64,000 nt of DNA. Origin: Achromobacter sp. MYb9. Lineage in GTDB: Bacteria; Pseudomonadota; Gammaproteobacteria; Burkholderiales; Burkholderiaceae_B. Numbering within the stretch: the first letter of the stretch is position 1; each line of letters starts with the position of its first letter. A program made the translations under genes and the position numbers. The notes under the pieces are model-generated. The model had not been told where the DNA came from. It searched no databases and saw nothing but the letters and a program-made list of their open reading frames with translations. The DNA lies in the NCBI RefSeq assembly GCF_002975275.1, contig NZ_PCOQ01000008.1, positions 62,001-126,000 on the forward strand. Reading direction: 5' to 3'. Below, in pieces: positions 16,073-24,422 of this stretch.

Positions 16073-16537
16073 ATGACTGCCCGCCTTGATTACGCCAGTG
16101 CTTCCCCCGACGGTTACAAAGCCTTTGGCGCCGTCTATGCCTACCTGCAGAAATGCGGCTTGCCGAAAGCGCTGATCGACCTTGTTTATTTGCGGGTCTC
16201 GCAGATCAACGGCTGCGCCTATTGCATCGACATGCATTCCCGCGACTTGATCAAGTCAGGCCTGGCCGTCGACAAGTTGGTGCTGGTGCCGGTCTGGCAC
16301 GAAGCCGGGTCGGTGTTCAGCAGCCGCGAGCGAGCGGCGCTGGCCTGGGCTGAAACCGTCACGCGTGTGTCTGAAACCGGCGTACCCGACGAAGACTACG
16401 CCGCGGCGGCGGCAGCGTTCAGCGCGAAGGAGCTTGCCGACCTGACCTATGCGATCGGGCTGATGAACGCTTTCAACCGTTTGGGTGTGTCGTTCCGCGC
16501 CACGCCGGCTGCCGTCGCCGCCGTGGAGAAGGGTTAG
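16073..16537 (+). CDS. Carboxymuconolactone decarboxylase/AhpD-family protein
   Basis: 154 residues. The motif NGCAYCIDMH gives Cys48-x-x-Cys51 and His55, the redox-active arrangement of AhpD-like alkylhydroperoxidases. Helices before and after match the CMD fold. Such proteins reduce peroxides or act with thiol partners in the cytoplasm. It is the first host-type gene after the tail element and stands alone, with 95 bp upstream and 163 bp downstream. Specific substrate is unknown. Confidence 0.88.
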   Translation: MTARLDYASASPDGYKAFGAVYAYLQKCGLPKALIDLVYLRVSQINGCAYCIDMHSRDLIKSGLAVDKLVLVPVWHEAGSVFSSRERAALAWAETVTRVSETGVPDEDYAAAAAAFSAKELADLTYAIGLMNAFNRLGVSFRATPAAVAAVEKG

Positions 16538-16700
16538 CGCCCGGACGCAAGGGCTTGATGTCGACCTGTTGTTTTTTGATTCATGCTGCGCTTGTCCCGA
16601 TGGATGATCCGCGTGCGGAATGCTAGAACGTATCTGATAAAAAAAGTGGGCCGGATGGGGTCGGTCCACGACATTTCGGTACGGGACATCAGGAGGCCGC

Positions 16701-18263
16701 TTGCGCAAGCCCAGGATCACGTTGTTGCATCTCATCGTCGCCCTGTCCGTCTTCAGCGCCGCGGTGGCCTTCGCCAATGCGTTGTTTGCGGCATACAACG
16801 TGCAGAAAGAGCAACTTGTCGCCACGACGTTGGAGGCGAACCGCGCCTATGCGGTGAAACTCGCCGAGGTGGTCGACCTGTACATCAGCTCGCTCCAACA
16901 GCAGCTGAAAGCCAGTGCCCATCGGGTGCCCAGGATCATCGACAGCCCGAAGGCGCTGGACGAAGAGGCCCTGCGTTTGGCCGCGCAGACGGACGGCGTT
17001 ATCGCCGCGGGTATGGTGGATGCGGCCGGCAAAACGATCGGCTACGCGACGCTGCTGCCGGGCGCGCAAGCGCAGGGCGCAAGAATTTCCAGGATAGACC
17101 TTCGGGGCGTGGCGCAAGAGCGCAACGTGACGCCGCCCTTCCTGTCCTCGCAGGGTATCTGGACGGTCGTGCTGACGGAGCCGATCAGGGACGTGAAGGG
17201 CAAGTACCTGGGGTTTGTCGGCGCGGCAATCTATCTTCAGCGCAATACCGAACTGGACAAGCTGCTGCAGGAGCACTTTTACCGCGACGGTTCCTATGTC
17301 TATGTGGTCGGCGCGGACGGCAAGATTCTGTACCACCATGAGCAGAAGTGGATCGGGACAGACCAGCGCAACAACCACGTCGTGCAGGCGTTGCTGCGTG
17401 GCGAGTCCGGCTCGATGCCGGTCACCAACAGCGTGGGCGCGGAGATGCTGGCCGGATACGCGCGCATGCGGCAGGGCGGCTGGGGCGTGGTGGTCCAGCG
17501 GCCCGTGGCGGCAACGCTGGAGCCATTGCACGGGCTGATGTGGCAAATATTCTGGTATTCGATTCCTGCCGCGATTGTCATGCTGCTGATGGTGTCCGCG
17601 ATGGGGTATTGGATCGCGCGGCCGTTGGCGGTCCTGGCGCGCGCCATGAAGTCTGGCGACGACGCGCAGGCGGCGCCGTTGATCCAGTCGGCAAAAGCTA
17701 ACTACTTCGAGGCGGAACAACTGCGGGAAGCGGTTGGCTTCACGATGGCGCTGCACCAGCAACAGATTGGCAAGCTGAATGCCGAAACCATGACGGACCC
17801 GTTGACGGGACTGCTGAACCGCCGAGGCGTCGCCAGCGAAATCTCGCGCTTGATGTCGACGCGTGAGCCCTTTGCGGTCCTGGCGCTGGATCTGGATCAT
17901 TTCAAGCGCGTCAACGACACCTTCGGCCACGCGTCTGGCGACCAGGTGTTGATGGCGCTGGCGGATATCATGCGCGACTCGGTCAGGGCGGAAGATGCTT
18001 CCTGCCGGGTCGGTGGGGAAGAATTCCTGGTGCTGATGCCCGGCGCATCCAAGGAAGCGGCCAGGGACGTCGCCGAGCGAATTCGGCAAGCGATCCAGGC
18101 GCATCGGATGCCGGGCGAGGTGGGCCACGTCACCATCTCGATCGGCACGGCGCGCTGGCCGGACGATGGGAGCGACTCGGCCACCGTCCTGAAATGCGCG
18201 GACCAGGCGCTATATCAGGCCAAGGCGTCTGGCCGGAACAAGGTGGTGGCCTGGACGGTCTAG
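16701..18263 (+). CDS. Membrane diguanylate cyclase with PDC-type sensor
   Basis: 520 residues starting at TTG 16701, with AGGAGG just upstream. A first transmembrane helix lies at 8-30. A periplasmic sensing region (about 35-275) has the dCache pattern, including AGMVDAAGKTIGYA and GSYVYVVGADGKILYHH. A second helix lies at about 285-310, then a short linker and a GGDEF domain (about 355-520). Active site GGEEF is at 438-442. An RxxD inhibitory site (RAED, 429-432) stands exactly five residues before it, so product inhibition is expected. It makes c-di-GMP from GTP. Confidence 0.92.
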   Translation: MRKPRITLLHLIVALSVFSAAVAFANALFAAYNVQKEQLVATTLEANRAYAVKLAEVVDLYISSLQQQLKASAHRVPRIIDSPKALDEEALRLAAQTDGVIAAGMVDAAGKTIGYATLLPGAQAQGARISRIDLRGVAQERNVTPPFLSSQGIWTVVLTEPIRDVKGKYLGFVGAAIYLQRNTELDKLLQEHFYRDGSYVYVVGADGKILYHHEQKWIGTDQRNNHVVQALLRGESGSMPVTNSVGAEMLAGYARMRQGGWGVVVQRPVAATLEPLHGLMWQIFWYSIPAAIVMLLMVSAMGYWIARPLAVLARAMKSGDDAQAAPLIQSAKANYFEAEQLREAVGFTMALHQQQIGKLNAETMTDPLTGLLNRRGVASEISRLMSTREPFAVLALDLDHFKRVNDTFGHASGDQVLMALADIMRDSVRAEDASCRVGGEEFLVLMPGASKEAARDVAERIRQAIQAHRMPGEVGHVTISIGTARWPDDGSDSATVLKCADQALYQAKASGRNKVVAWTV

Positions 18264-18277
18264 GTGGCGCGCCAGAC

Positions 18278-19942
18278 TCAGTCCAGATCCACCATGCCAG
18301 GCATCTCCGCACGGCTGTCTGTTGCGCAGGCGCATAGCGCGCTGGCTTCCACCACCGCAATTCTGCCGTCCACGGTACCCGCCAGCAGCGTGCCGCCGGC
18401 GGCGTCCATGGCCATGATCAGGGTGGGCAGGCCGTCCAGGCGCACGCGGGCGTCCAGCCGCAGCACGCCTGTCTGCGCATCGATCAGTTGCAGGCCTCCA
18501 TCCAGGAACGCGGCCGCGATCAGGTTGGCCTCCGGCAGGTGGACAACGGCGCTGGCCGATGCGCGCGTGGGCAGGCGCCAGAGTTCGCGGTTGCGATCCA
18601 GCGGCTTGCGATAGAGAAAGCCCGCGTAGGCGTTGTCGACGGTGGGCGAGTAGTGCTTGCCGCAGACGACGACGCCCGCGCCCAACGCGTCATCGACGTA
18701 GCAGCCGCAAAGTTCCATGGCATGGCTGGCGGGGCTGCGGTGGGGAGCAAGCAGGGGCCAGAGCCGGCGCACGGTCCCGTCTGGCTGGGCGATGCACAGC
18801 CATTTGTGTTCGTGCGAACTGGCCGGCGTGCCTTGCAAGAGGAAGAGCCAGGGCGCGCCGCGTATGCCGATGTAGTGGTTGAAGCAATCGAAATGACCCA
18901 GATCAAGCTGCTGTTCCTGGCCGGAAACCAGGTCCACCAGCACATCCCGGGCACGGGCGCCCGCCACCCGAAAGCGGTTCTGACGGCCCAGCAGCGCGCC
19001 TTGCGGCGTGGCCGAAAAGGTGAACTCGCCGTCATAGGCCCGTGTCTGGCGCAGTCCATCGTCCGTCAGTGTGTACAGCCGCGAGTCCTGTCGGCCGTAG
19101 CTGGCAGGATGATCCGCCGTCTCTACGACATGGACGTGAACCCCTGCGCCGCGCAGGATCTCTGCGCCGTGTCCCGGGCCGTCATAGGCAGCGATGCGAT
19201 CTCCATTGCGGTGATAGATTTCAAGCAGGCAGCCTTCGTGCGCGACGGCGAAGCGGTCTTCGTCTAGCCAGGCGACGTCTTTAATGGCGCCCCGGCTTGT
19301 CCAATGGCTGATGCCGAACCACTCCATCAGGCGGGTTTCGGGTGTTCGCAGGTCGGCCGGTGGTTCATCGCGGGGGGCGATATGTGTCGGGTCCAGTTCC
19401 AGGTCCGCCGGTTGGAAGTCGGCGCTTGATGTGTCGGGCACCGTTGCCCGCACGATGTACAAGGTGTCGAACGCCGCGTCGGGATCGTCGGACGGCGGGC
19501 CCCACTCCTCGTCCCACGGGCGCACCCAGGCTTCCACTTGGTTTCCCGCCACGTTGTAGCGGCACCGCACCACTTCAGGCACATGCTTGAACGGGCGGCT
19601 GGTGTGCGCGTGCCGCCAATCCCAGACGATGAGATCGCCCTCGAATAGAAAGCCGCCGTCATAAATGCCTGCGCCAATGGCCAGCATCGTGCCGTCGGGA
19701 TGGAAGGCGACGTCGTTGACGGGAAGCCGCAGGTCATCGAAGGCGGCGAAGGGGGCCAGGGCGCCGCGGCGGTATAGCGCGACGCGATAGCGCAGCGCCC
19801 GGCCTCCGTAGGCGGCGCGGGCGCGCGGGTTGGCCAGCAAGGCGAATTCCGAAGCGACCGCCACCACGTCTTGTTCCGCGCTGAAGAACACGCCGGTGAT
19901 TTTTCCGCTGCCGCGCAGCGTCGGGTCCATGAACGTGGTCAT
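18278..19942 (-). CDS. Hypothetical protein, predicted beta-propeller
   Basis: 554 residues. No catalytic motif is recognised. Repeated blade-like patterns are visible: VNDVAFHPDGTMLAIGAG, IKDVAWLDEDRFAVAHEG, SAVVHLPEANLIAAAFLDG and LIMAMDAAGGTLLAGTVDG. These suggest a WD40- or YVTN-like propeller used for protein contacts. No signal peptide is evident. It starts 9 bp after the DUF4105 stop, so it is the last gene of a four-gene minus-strand operon. It converges with the diguanylate cyclase gene, leaving only 14 bp between them. The function is unknown. Confidence 0.65.
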   Translation of the reverse strand: MTTFMDPTLRGSGKITGVFFSAEQDVVAVASEFALLANPRARAAYGGRALRYRVALYRRGALAPFAAFDDLRLPVNDVAFHPDGTMLAIGAGIYDGGFLFEGDLIVWDWRHAHTSRPFKHVPEVVRCRYNVAGNQVEAWVRPWDEEWGPPSDDPDAAFDTLYIVRATVPDTSSADFQPADLELDPTHIAPRDEPPADLRTPETRLMEWFGISHWTSRGAIKDVAWLDEDRFAVAHEGCLLEIYHRNGDRIAAYDGPGHGAEILRGAGVHVHVVETADHPASYGRQDSRLYTLTDDGLRQTRAYDGEFTFSATPQGALLGRQNRFRVAGARARDVLVDLVSGQEQQLDLGHFDCFNHYIGIRGAPWLFLLQGTPASSHEHKWLCIAQPDGTVRRLWPLLAPHRSPASHAMELCGCYVDDALGAGVVVCGKHYSPTVDNAYAGFLYRKPLDRNRELWRLPTRASASAVVHLPEANLIAAAFLDGGLQLIDAQTGVLRLDARVRLDGLPTLIMAMDAAGGTLLAGTVDGRIAVVEASALCACATDSRAEMPGMVDLD

Positions 19943-19951
19943 CGCGGGCGT

Positions 19952-20941
19952 CTACTGGGCGTCAATCCCTGGCAAGCCATGCCGAATGTCCCGCGAAAAC
20001 GTCACGGGCGTTGCGTTGGCGCGGGCGCGCTCCGTGTAGCGGCCCAGCCTGCGGTATTGCCCGGCGTTGTCGGCGCCGCGCAGCACTTGCAGATCGTAAA
20101 GGTACTCCGGCAGATATCCCGACGCCAGTTGCCGAAAGTCCAGCGGCAGGCCCGGCACAATGCGCCGCGCCATCTGGAACACGATGGTCGTGCAGTTGGC
20201 CGTCAGCGTGTGGTAGAAGCGGGGGGTATGGCGTAGCCGGTTGGCGCTGTTCACATACGCCAGGAACAGCGAACGCGCGGCATCCAACGGCATGTAGATG
20301 CGGTACAGATAGCCGTCTTCGCCGCGCACGTTGGTGCGCACGCGCAGGCTGTCTTCTTCGGTGGACGCGATGACGCTCAGTTCGTATTGCTTGAAAAAGC
20401 CGCCTATCTCCGAGAAACGGTCGCCCTGCTTGCGCCGGATCTCTACCGAGAACACCACGTGGCGATCATGGCCGAAGCCGAATGACACCAGGGCGTGGGC
20501 GATGGCGGGGCGGTTCCAGTAGGACAGCGCCACATCCACGGATTGCAGCTCATCCAGCGCGTAGTGTCGTGTTTCCCAACGCGGCGTGAAGTCGGTGCGG
20601 CTGCGCCAGTCGAAATTGCGCACGTTGTGCAGCGTGACCCGGTTGCCGTCGATCTCGCCATGCGTCTGCCGTGCCACTTCGGGTATCCAGTCGCGGTCGT
20701 TGGAGGGGCGCAGGGTGTGCCACCACACCAGCAACGCGACGGCGGCCAGGGCAAACACATACCAGGCGGGTTGCCAGGCAGGCCATGCGAACGCGGCGAT
20801 GGCGGCAAGCGCCGATGCCAGCCACGCCAACGTCAGCGCTGCCCGCCCAACGGGCGGCAAGGGGGCGCGTAGCCACAGCGCCAGCGCGCCCCATGCGGCA
20901 GTCAATGTGATGACGATACCAATCAAGAGAGACGCGGCCAT
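19952..20941 (-). CDS. DUF4105 (Lnb N-terminal-like) membrane protein
   Basis: 329 residues from the ATG at 20941; a TTG three codons earlier is possible. Three hydrophobic segments lie within residues 1-75. A soluble domain follows with NDRDWIPEVARQ and VTLHNVRNFDWRSRTDF, the DUF4105 signature. His/Cys positions (CTTIVFQMARRI with preceding HTLTAN) recall the papain-like core suspected for this family. It probably acts at the periplasmic face of the inner membrane. The neighbour YiiX-like enzyme is also a predicted papain-like amidase, so both may act on the same lipid- or peptide-linked substrate. Confidence 0.75.
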   Translation of the reverse strand: MAASLLIGIVITLTAAWGALALWLRAPLPPVGRAALTLAWLASALAAIAAFAWPAWQPAWYVFALAAVALLVWWHTLRPSNDRDWIPEVARQTHGEIDGNRVTLHNVRNFDWRSRTDFTPRWETRHYALDELQSVDVALSYWNRPAIAHALVSFGFGHDRHVVFSVEIRRKQGDRFSEIGGFFKQYELSVIASTEEDSLRVRTNVRGEDGYLYRIYMPLDAARSLFLAYVNSANRLRHTPRFYHTLTANCTTIVFQMARRIVPGLPLDFRQLASGYLPEYLYDLQVLRGADNAGQYRRLGRYTERARANATPVTFSRDIRHGLPGIDAQ

Positions 20942-20965
20942 GGAGATCAAAGGCTCCGGGAAGAG

Positions 20966-21583
20966 TTAGCGGTCGGCGACCGTTGCCAGCAGGTCCGATT
21001 CGTACATGGCCGCCGGCGAGATGATGGGCTCATCCCAGGGGATGTCCTTGCCGTACCGTTCCCGCATCTTGGACTGCACGGCCGGTGAACTCAGGTCAAA
21101 GCGCTTGAGCGGCGCAAGCGCGCCGATCTCTACGCCCAGCGTGCGCTGATAGATCTTCCAGACAAGCTCCGAACAATAGATCTTGTCGTCCGACCAGGCG
21201 AACACCAGGTCATAAGGCCTGCCTGCATAAGTGGCCCCCGCCGCCGCCAGCCGTTCACGCGCAGCGGGCGTCAGCCGCGAGGCGTCGCGCAGGCGCTTGA
21301 CGACATAGTGGCCGCGTTCGCCCCGCGCGGCCCATTGGTCAAGCGGCGTATAGCTGACCTGCGCCGCCGCCTCAAGCACATAGGGGCGGCCTTGACGAGT
21401 CACGATCATGCCCATGTGACTGTAGGGAGAGTGCGTGGCTTGCTGGATGGCCAGGCTTTGCGCCGACAGGGACTGCTGGAATACCAGGTCGCCGGTCTGC
21501 ACATCGGGGGCGGCCGAGGCGGCCAGGGATAGCGAGGACAGCGCGGCCAGAGCGGCGGCGCGGGACCAGGCCGGCAACGTCAT
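20966..21583 (-). CDS. YiiX/YebB-like papain-fold enzyme, exported
   Basis: 205 residues. A signal peptide (about 1-25, AALAALSSLSLAASAAP) precedes the permuted NlpC/P60-like core: GDLVFQ, SPYSHMGMIV with His56, VLEAA with Glu71, and YCSELVWKIY with Cys137. His and Cys are the likely catalytic pair. Known relatives cleave amide or ester bonds in lipids or peptides. The start overlaps the preceding small gene by ATGA, and DUF4105 follows after 24 bp, so the genes are probably co-expressed. The substrate is unknown. Confidence 0.82.
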   Translation of the reverse strand: MTLPAWSRAAALAALSSLSLAASAAPDVQTGDLVFQQSLSAQSLAIQQATHSPYSHMGMIVTRQGRPYVLEAAAQVSYTPLDQWAARGERGHYVVKRLRDASRLTPAARERLAAAGATYAGRPYDLVFAWSDDKIYCSELVWKIYQRTLGVEIGALAPLKRFDLSSPAVQSKMRERYGKDIPWDEPIISPAAMYESDLLATVADR

Positions 21584-21747
21584 GAACGCACCCGGCTCGC
21601 AGCCGGCGGTTCTTTTTTGCTGCGGGGTTTAGTTGCAGGTTTTTTGGTTTCGGCGGGAGCGTCGAACTCCTGCTTGTTGCGCTCACCACGTGGGGTGTTT
21701 TCCGGATGGGGTTTGGGAAAAGCCCAGGGCTTAGTTTTCTGATCCAT
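21580..21747 (-). CDS. Small basic Lys/Pro-rich protein
   Basis: 55 residues from the ATG at 21747, supported by AAGGAG 8 nt upstream; a longer in-frame reading from 21828 lacks such support. The sequence is low-complexity, Lys/Pro/Glu-rich and probably disordered (ETKKPATKPRSKKEPPA). It is the first gene of the operon with the YiiX-like enzyme, overlapping it by ATGA. No signal or membrane segment is seen. It could be a leader or coupling gene rather than a functional protein; the strong ribosome site argues that it is translated. Confidence 0.6.
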   Translation of the reverse strand: MDQKTKPWAFPKPHPENTPRGERNKQEFDAPAETKKPATKPRSKKEPPAASRVRS

Positions 21748-22154
21748 TGCATGTACTCCTTGCACAGGCGGAACAGTAGCATTAGCCGTGGCCGTGAGTA
21801 AGTGAGGGTTGACGTCAATATTCATCACATCGTGATTTTTTAAGAGAAAAAGTTCGGGAATTCGACCGCCAGCGCGCCAGGAATGTTCCCCGCTTGCGGC
21901 GCGTGCCCGATCGATCCCCGCGGCGCTGGTGGCGGTGTGATGCGGCGGCGCATGTTATCGCGGATCCGCAGGTCGCTGTCGTGCTTGAAGGCGCCCGCGA
22001 TCAACGCGTCAGGGGCAGGGCGTTCTTGGGGCGCCGGGACGAGGTTGGGTAAACCCTCTCGGAAAACGGAGCTCATCCATCTTTCCGTGACGGCGGATGG
22101 GCGCGCGTGCCCGGGCGGGACTACGATGGAAAGCGTGCACATAGGGAGGAAACT
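21748..22154. other. 407-bp divergent intergenic region
   Basis: It separates the minus-strand YiiX operon from the small plus-strand gene. A dyad ATCAC-atc-GTGAT lies at 21824-21836 in the AT-richer part near the operon start, a possible operator or promoter element. The rest (about 21850-22130) is GC-rich and contains no convincing coding frame, terminator or RNA gene by eye. Confidence 0.4.
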
Positions 22155-22349
22155 ATGGACACCGCCAAGGAATGGTATGCCGCAGTCAAGGAATGGCAGC
22201 GCGCCCGCGACGAGCTCACCGCAGCAATCGCCGCGATCAAATGGCCGAATCCCACGCCGGGGTGCCTGGCCAGCTACGACCGCGCGTACGCGCGAGAAAC
22301 CGAAGCGCGCGACCGCATGAACCAGGCATACGAACGCGTCCGACGGTAG
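22155..22349 (+). CDS. Small hypothetical helical protein
   Basis: 64 residues with a strong ribosome site (AGGGAGGA, 22143-22150) before the ATG at 22155. The sequence is mostly helical and charged, rich in Trp, Tyr, Arg and Glu (EWYAAVKEWQRARDEL, YARETEARDRMNQAYERV). It has a central Pro-Asn-Pro turn. No signal peptide or membrane helix is present. It stands alone; PaiB begins 124 bp downstream. I recognise no family. The good start signal and amino-acid make-up support a real gene. Confidence 0.6.
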   Translation: MDTAKEWYAAVKEWQRARDELTAAIAAIKWPNPTPGCLASYDRAYARETEARDRMNQAYERVRR

Positions 22350-22384
22350 GCCGATTGCTGCCGTCCGTGCCGCCGCCGGCGTCC

Positions 22385-22428
22385 TGGCTCCATAAAACTG
22401 AATCCCGATGGCCCTGTGCATGGAGCCA
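22385..22428. repeat. 9-bp inverted repeat upstream of the PaiB-like gene
   Basis: TGGCTCCAT (22385-22393) and ATGGAGCCA (22420-22428) are perfect inverted arms with a 26-nt spacing. They lie about 45 bp upstream of the PaiB-like start, in the promoter or leader. It may be an operator or a leader hairpin. Confidence 0.45.
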
Positions 22429-22473
22429 CGAAGGCGGTATGTTGTTTTTTTCCCAGCAAACAGACCGCCCATC

Positions 22474-23106
22474 ATGTATCTGCCGTCCGCCTTTCGAGAA
22501 GATGACCTTGCCGTTCAACATGACTTCATCCGCGCCCATCCGCTAGGCGTCATCATGACTAGCGGCGACGGCGGGCTGATGGCCAACCACATCCCCTGTC
22601 TGCTCTATCCCGAAGGCCCGCATGGCGTGCTGCGTCTACACGTGGCGCGCGCCAATCCGCAGCTGGCGCAGTTGGCCGCGGGCCAGGAATGCCTGGTGGC
22701 CTTCCATGGCGCGCAGGCCTACATCACGCCGTCCTGGTACGCCACCAAGGCCGAGACGCACAAAGTCGTGCCTACCTGGAATTTCGTGGCGGTGCATGTG
22801 TGGGGCACGCCGGTCATCCAGGACGATCCCGCGTGGTTGCGAGCGCAGTTGGAAGCCTTGACCGACAGCCAGGAAAAGGCCCGCACGCAGCCCTGGAGCG
22901 TGGATCAGGCGCCGCCCGATTTCATTGCAGCGCAGATGCGCGCCATCATTGGCGTCGAGATCCCCATTTCCCGCATCGAAGGCAAATGGAAGGTCAGCCA
23001 GAACCGGACGGCGGCCGACCGGCAAGGCGTGGCGGAAGGCCTGGCCAGCGAGGCCGGCGGCGCCGTCATGGCCGGGCTGGTGGCGCGGCGGGGCGGGCTG
23101 GCCTGA
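22474..23106 (+). CDS. PaiB-like FMN-binding protein
   Basis: 210 residues from the ATG at 22474 (MYLPSAFREDDLAV); a longer frame from 22408 has no ribosome site. It has the typical PaiB run: MYxPxxF start, PLGVIMTSGDGGLMANHIP, VAFHGAQAYITPSWYATK and KVVPTWNFVAVHVWG, and a closing region with EGKWKVSQNR. The fold is a flavin-reductase-like split barrel; family members are described as negative regulators of sporulation and protease genes in Bacillus, but function in proteobacteria is unclear. Its 3' end overlaps the convergent MFS gene by 41 bp. Confidence 0.88.
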   Translation: MYLPSAFREDDLAVQHDFIRAHPLGVIMTSGDGGLMANHIPCLLYPEGPHGVLRLHVARANPQLAQLAAGQECLVAFHGAQAYITPSWYATKAETHKVVPTWNFVAVHVWGTPVIQDDPAWLRAQLEALTDSQEKARTQPWSVDQAPPDFIAAQMRAIIGVEIPISRIEGKWKVSQNRTAADRQGVAEGLASEAGGAVMAGLVARRGGLA

Positions 23107-24337
23107 AGGCGCTGGCGCCCAGCCCGGCGGCAAAGCAGGCGATGGCGGCGGCTTGCAGCAAGGCGGCTACAGCCAGAAAGCCGACCAACGATTGCCCTGT
23201 CGCCTCCAGCACAGCGCGCAGAATCCCGAACATGGCGGGCGCGAAGGCGTAAGCGCCCTGAGACAGCGCCACGATCAGCGGCACGACGCGGGCGGTGTCT
23301 TCGCGCGCGAACTCGGTTTGCGCGATGAGGGGTGGCAACGACGTCGCGTTACCGATCCCCGAGCCAAACAGCACCACGCCTGCCCAGACGGCCCAGCCAT
23401 GGTCCGACGCCATCATCAGCGTGAGCGATCCGCCGATCTGGATCGCGTAGGCCAGGCAGGCCACCTTGCGGCGGTCGGCGCCTGCGGGCATCAGCCATCC
23501 CACCAGCATGCGGCCCGCAATCGCGGCGGCCGTGGCGACGCCCATCGCCACGCCTGCCCACTGCGCCCCGAGCAACGGCGCCAATAGCGACAACAGATGC
23601 GCGATCAGGCCGATCTGGGCAAACAGCCCCAGTGCCATGCCGCATGACAGTGTCACGAAGGCGCGGTCGCGCCACAGGTTGCCCACGAGGGGCTGTGTGG
23701 CGGTTGCCACGGCGGCGGGCGCCGCAGCGTCGTCGCCGTCGGCCAACTGGCCAAGCTGTTGTGGCGTGACGGCGAACACCTTGCGCGCCAGCACGGCGAT
23801 AACCGCCACCATCGCGGCGCCCACCCACAGCGCGGCCTGCGCAAATCCGGCCTGTGCAATCAGAAAGACCCACAGCGGCGAAAACACGATACCGCCCACG
23901 CTGGCGCCGTTATAGGCCATGCCCAGGGCGGCCGGCCGCCGCCTCACGAACCACGGCGCGATCAGCGCGTTGACCGCTGCTGCGCCCAAGGCTACCCAGC
24001 CCATGCCGCTGATGACGGCGGCCAGGTACAGCTGCCACGGGGCTTGTGCCAGCGACCATCCTGCCACGCCCAGCGCCAGCAGCACCGCGCCGCCGAACGT
24101 GGTTTGCGCGACACCTGCGCGGCGGTACAGGCGGGGCAGGTTGGCGACGACCACCGTGCCGGCCAGGAAGTGCAGCGTGACCGCGCCGGAAACCAGCGCC
24201 ACGCTCCATCCGGTGCGCTGCACCACGGCATGCAGGAACACCGGCGGACCGTAAAAGCCGACGCCCCAGCCGAAAACGGCTAGCGTGAACGTGGCGGCAA
24301 GGACTTTCCAGCCGAAGAATGAGTGAGGGGTAGGCAT
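23066..24337 (-). CDS. MFS transporter
   Basis: 423 residues from the ATG at 24337 (MPTPHSFFGWKVLAATF). About 12 hydrophobic helices are seen, in two halves split by a loop near 190-215 (DGDDAAAPAAVATA). The N-terminal FGWKVL and GWGVGFYGPPVFL pattern matches the oxalate/formate-antiporter-like MFS group. The substrate cannot be told. The gene is divergent from an ArsR-type regulator with 85 bp between starts, so it is probably controlled by it. The 3' end overlaps PaiB by 41 bp on the opposite strand. Confidence 0.85.
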   Translation of the reverse strand: MPTPHSFFGWKVLAATFTLAVFGWGVGFYGPPVFLHAVVQRTGWSVALVSGAVTLHFLAGTVVVANLPRLYRRAGVAQTTFGGAVLLALGVAGWSLAQAPWQLYLAAVISGMGWVALGAAAVNALIAPWFVRRRPAALGMAYNGASVGGIVFSPLWVFLIAQAGFAQAALWVGAAMVAVIAVLARKVFAVTPQQLGQLADGDDAAAPAAVATATQPLVGNLWRDRAFVTLSCGMALGLFAQIGLIAHLLSLLAPLLGAQWAGVAMGVATAAAIAGRMLVGWLMPAGADRRKVACLAYAIQIGGSLTLMMASDHGWAVWAGVVLFGSGIGNATSLPPLIAQTEFAREDTARVVPLIVALSQGAYAFAPAMFGILRAVLEATGQSLVGFLAVAALLQAAAIACFAAGLGASAFRPARPAAPPARP

Positions 24338-24400
24338 GGGCGGGGTAGGGGTCGGGTGTCGTATCAGGATGACTCGCAGTATGCTTAAGCCTTGCACACA

Positions 24401-24412
24401 ACACTTTGGTGT
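24401..24412. promoter_or_regulatory. Candidate ArsR operator in the divergent promoter
   Basis: ACAC-TTTG-GTGT is a short dyad centred in the 85-bp gap between the MFS and ArsR-type genes. A TTGCAC element just before it could be a -35 box for the regulator. Placement suits autoregulation and MFS repression. Confidence 0.35.
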
Positions 24413-24422
24413 ACAGCGAATC

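Noticed and set aside
21840..22475. Minus-strand open frame of 211 codons
   Set aside because: No ribosome site, a mixed composition without domain pattern, and it covers the better supported small gene at 22155.
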